A stretch of 42,408 bases of DNA from Acidimicrobiales bacterium (GTDB lineage Bacteria > Actinomycetota > Acidimicrobiia > Acidimicrobiales > SZUA-35). Shown in pieces: positions 40,793 through 42,408 of the stretch; within the stretch, counting starts at the first letter, position 1; every line of letters begins with the position of its first letter. The stretch lies in assembly GCA_020630195.1 (NCBI GenBank), contig JAHDBV010000034.1, positions 1 through 42,408 of the forward strand, read 5' to 3'. Under the pieces are notes generated by a model. The model was not told the DNA's origin and ran no database searches. It was given only the letters and a program-made list of their open reading frames with translations. A program made the position numbers and the translations under genes.

Positions 40793-41670
40793 TGTTCCCG
40801 CTCGTCACCGACCTGTCCGCGGACGGGGTCCCGGTCACCGTGTCGTGCCGAGTCCTGAAGCTCTGCCGCCAGCAGTACTACCGGTGGCTCGACCAGCCGA
40901 TCTCAGACCGGGAACTCAATCAGGCGTACGTCGCGAACGCTGTCCACGATGCACACATCGATGACCCGGAGTTCGGGTATCGGTTCCTCGCCGACGAGGC
41001 TCGTGCTGCCGGGCATGTCGTGTCAGACCGGACGGTGTGGGCCCGCTGTGCGGAGAACGGCTGGTGGTCGAGTTTCGGGAAGAAACAGCCCTACCGGGGT
41101 CGTCGAGGTCGTGGCGGCACACCAGCCCATGACGACCTCGTCCGGCGACGCTTCAACGCAGCGGGCCCGAACCAGGTCTGGGTCGCTGACATCACCGAGC
41201 ACCGGACCGCCGAGGGCAAGGTCTACCTGTGTGCGATCAAGGATCTCTGGTCGAACCGGATCGTGGGGTGGGCGATCGACGAACGCATGAAAGCCCGCCT
41301 GGTCGTCACCGCGATCGAGACCGCTGTCGCACGCCGAGGTGATGTCGCTGGTTGTGTGTTCCACACCGACCGGGGCAGCCAGTTCCGGGCCAGGAAGGTC
41401 CACCGTTGCCTCGCACGTCACGGCCTCGTCGGGTCGATGGGCCAGGTCGGCACCGCCGCTGACAACGCTGCGATGGAATCGTTCTTCGCGCTTGTCCAGA
41501 AGAACGTGTTCAACACCCGCCACTGGACCACCCGCCACGAGCTCCGCATCGCAACCGTGGTCTGGATCGAGCGGACCTACCACCACCGCCGACGCCAAGC
41601 CCGCCTCGGCCGATTGACCCCCAACCAGTACGAAACCATCATGACCCCGACCGCTACCCAAGCGGCCTAA
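40789..41670 (+). CDS. IS3-family OrfB transposase (DDE)
   Basis: This 293-aa transposase starts at ATG 40789. An N-terminal HTH_21-like part (FGYRFLADEARAAGHVVSDR) comes first. The rve/DDE core has the first Asp in VWVADITEHRT, the second in CVFHTDRGSQF and the Glu in AAMESFFALVQKN (spacing normal for IS3). The C-terminus is TYHHRRRQARLGRLTPNQYE. It appears intact and active-looking. Near the N-terminus TDLSADG is encoded by a copy of the dispersed palindromic 16-mer (40811-40826). Confidence 0.95.
   Translation: MMFPLVTDLSADGVPVTVSCRVLKLCRQQYYRWLDQPISDRELNQAYVANAVHDAHIDDPEFGYRFLADEARAAGHVVSDRTVWARCAENGWWSSFGKKQPYRGRRGRGGTPAHDDLVRRRFNAAGPNQVWVADITEHRTAEGKVYLCAIKDLWSNRIVGWAIDERMKARLVVTAIETAVARRGDVAGCVFHTDRGSQFRARKVHRCLARHGLVGSMGQVGTAADNAAMESFFALVQKNVFNTRHWTTRHELRIATVVWIERTYHHRRRQARLGRLTPNQYETIMTPTATQAA
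40811..40826 (+). repeat. Dispersed 16-bp palindromic repeat, copy 4
   Basis: ACCTGTCCGCGGACGG within the 5' end of the IS3 orfB, identical to copy 3 at 19757-19772. If it belongs to the IS it could be how the repeat travels; copies 1-3 lack other IS sequence around them. Confidence 0.75.
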
Positions 41671-41702
41671 ACCCACCTGTCACCCCAACCTGCTGCAGTC
41701 CC

Positions 41703-41954
41703 ACACGTCGTTGTCGACCGTCGAACACCTTGGCCGAGCCGGAGCTCCTTGCGAACGCGGGGGACGCCATAGGACTTTCGGGACCGCCGCCAGATCGTGT
41801 GGACCTGATTCGCCGCGTACGCGTCGGCTAGCTCGGCATCGGTGACCGGCTCGTTTCGGCGCTGGTAGTAGCCCGATGTCGACACCCCCAGCACACGACA
41901 ACACGTCGCGACGGGCAGATCCGAGCAGTGCTCGGCGATGAAGGTGTAGATCAT
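41703..41954 (-). pseudogene. IS3-family OrfB, 5' fragment
   Basis: It starts at ATG 41954, overlapping the orfA stop (ATGA). It reads FIAEHCSDLPVATCCRVLGV, SGYYQRR and SYGVPRVRKELRLGQGVRR, the N-terminal HTH_21-type part of IS3 OrfB. The DDE core is lost where the first IS begins. Confidence 0.8.
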
Positions 41955-42241
41955 TTTGGGAGCACGTTCTCCCGAGCAAAGAACGCCGAAGCCCGCTTGA
42001 GGATCTCGATCTCGGTGTTCTTGACCCGCAACTCACGGCGCAACCGGACCAGCTCCTCGCGCTCAGCAGTGCTGAGCCCATCGGCGCGGCGGCCTTCATC
42101 AAGATCGGCTTGCTTGACCCAGGACCGAAGACACGAATCAGAGATCCCGAGATCCTGCGCAATCTGACCGATCGGCTTCTCGCGTAGCCGAGCCAACTCG
42201 ACCGCACGCTGACGGAACTCAGGCGGATGTGCACGAGGCAT
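41951..42241 (-). CDS. IS3-family OrfA of truncated element
   Basis: This 96-aa protein starts at ATG 42241 (MPRAHPPEFRQRAVELARLR). The HTH is PIGQIAQDLGISDSCLRSWV, followed by a zipper-like helix (ELVRLRRELRVKNTEIEILK) and the typical end ASAFFARENVLPK. It is full length, but its partner OrfB is broken, so the element cannot move by itself. Confidence 0.9.
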   Translation of the reverse strand: MPRAHPPEFRQRAVELARLREKPIGQIAQDLGISDSCLRSWVKQADLDEGRRADGLSTAEREELVRLRRELRVKNTEIEILKRASAFFARENVLPK

Positions 42242-42289
42242 CTGGACTTCCTTTCCGAGCCGACAACGTCGCCTCAGATCAAGTGTCCG

Positions 42290-42408
42290 TCAACCCGGGG
42301 GACCTCCAACCTTGACCTCATCCCCAGAGAAGAGCACAAGACGCAACACGGAACCGAACGGGCCGTAGGAACCCACCCCGACTCGCTCGATGTCAGAGAT
42401 CTGGATGT
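42290..42408 (-). pseudogene. Possible interrupted gene at right edge
   Basis: On the minus strand an open frame enters from the right edge (IQISDIERVGVGSYGPFGSV, LRLVLFSGDEVKVG). It ends at a TGA contributed by the IS end (42290-42292). The composition looks coding. I do not recognise it; it may be a gene cut by the second IS. Confidence 0.3.

Larger units (their letters stand above)
40429..41702 (+). mobile_element. Complete IS3-family insertion sequence
   Basis: About 1274 bp. The imperfect terminal inverted repeats match at 20 of 25 bases: left 40429-40453 (GGGACTGC, GCAGG, TGACA) and right 41678-41702 (TGTCACC, CCTGC, GCAGTCCC). It contains orfA and orfB with an ATGA overlap. No clear target-site duplication flanks it. 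The right end lies inside the orfB of a second IS3-family element. Confidence 0.88.
41703..42292 (-). mobile_element. Second IS3-family element, truncated by the first
   Basis: The left part on the minus strand is intact: a probable end near 42292 (TGACGGACACTTGATC), orfA, then about 84 codons of orfB. It stops exactly at the right inverted repeat of the first IS (41702). The missing orfB remainder is not found on the far side of the first IS (around 40428), so insertion was accompanied or followed by deletion. Confidence 0.75.

Noticed and set aside
41667..41720. Last codons of the second IS orfB as native sequence
   Set aside because: The final 17 or so residues of that frame are translated from the inverted repeat and tail of the first IS, not from orfB.

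Overview
High-GC actinobacterial chromosome segment. The gene types suggest Acidimicrobiia or a related environmental lineage: an F420-type LLM oxidoreductase, two TetR catabolic operons, a DUF222-HNH protein, an NDMA-type alcohol dehydrogenase and many ATGA/GTGA coupled starts. The taxonomic call is inference. No rRNA, complete tRNA or CRISPR array was seen.

Layout. 1-4.1 kb: a partial small-molecule kinase-like gene (-), a BDS1-like metallo-beta-lactamase, an LLM oxidoreductase and an alpha/beta hydrolase (+). 4.1-10.5 kb: a TetR-thiolase-thiolase operon (-), divergent from a carotenoid/stilbene oxygenase and an acyl-CoA synthetase (+), with a candidate operator between them. 10.5-14.3 kb: a NicX-like M29-fold enzyme, a glutamine synthetase-like ligase and a class III aminotransferase, an unassigned nitrogen-compound module. 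14.3-18.2 kb: a cobalt-type nitrile hydratase (alpha, beta, accessory) with an upstream frameshifted AraC gene, a four-half-site operator array and a divergent esterase. 18.2-19.5 kb: a DUF222-HNH gene carrying two copies of a 16-bp near-palindrome. 19.8-25.1 kb: TetR, molybdopterin oxidoreductase, a 74-aa protein and an FAD oxidoreductase (-), with a perfect TetR-type operator and a divergent DUF1304 membrane protein. 25.1-29.0 kb: two paralogous 2OG-Fe(II) oxygenases flanking a TrkA-gated potassium channel. The copies share a 182-bp identical tract and a 26-bp upstream element. 29.1-30.4 kb: VOC and DUF5990 genes, then a scar joining the 3' ends of an AraC gene and a TIGR03086 gene.

30.3-42.4 kb is accessory DNA. 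Two homologous sites of about 150 bp (30336-30490 and 39476-39621), each with half-sites at an exact 10-bp pitch, bracket a catabolic cluster: LysR, MmgE/PrpD, class III CoA-transferase, MaoC-type hydratase, ALDH, Zn-ADH and a malyl-CoA/methylmalyl-CoA lyase. By family this looks like activation, hydration and retro-aldol cleavage of a C4-C5 branched dicarboxylate (mesaconate/itaconate type), fed by an alcohol-to-acid oxidation arm. The substrate is not proven. The right-hand site touches a tRNA 3'-end fragment. Beyond it lie a MazEF cassette, an intact IS3-family element, and a second IS3-family element disrupted by the first.

The most notable signals are the paired phased sites around the catabolic island, the dispersed ACCTGTCCGCGGAC(A/G)G repeat, the NicX/GS-like/aminotransferase module, and the gene-converted oxygenase pair.
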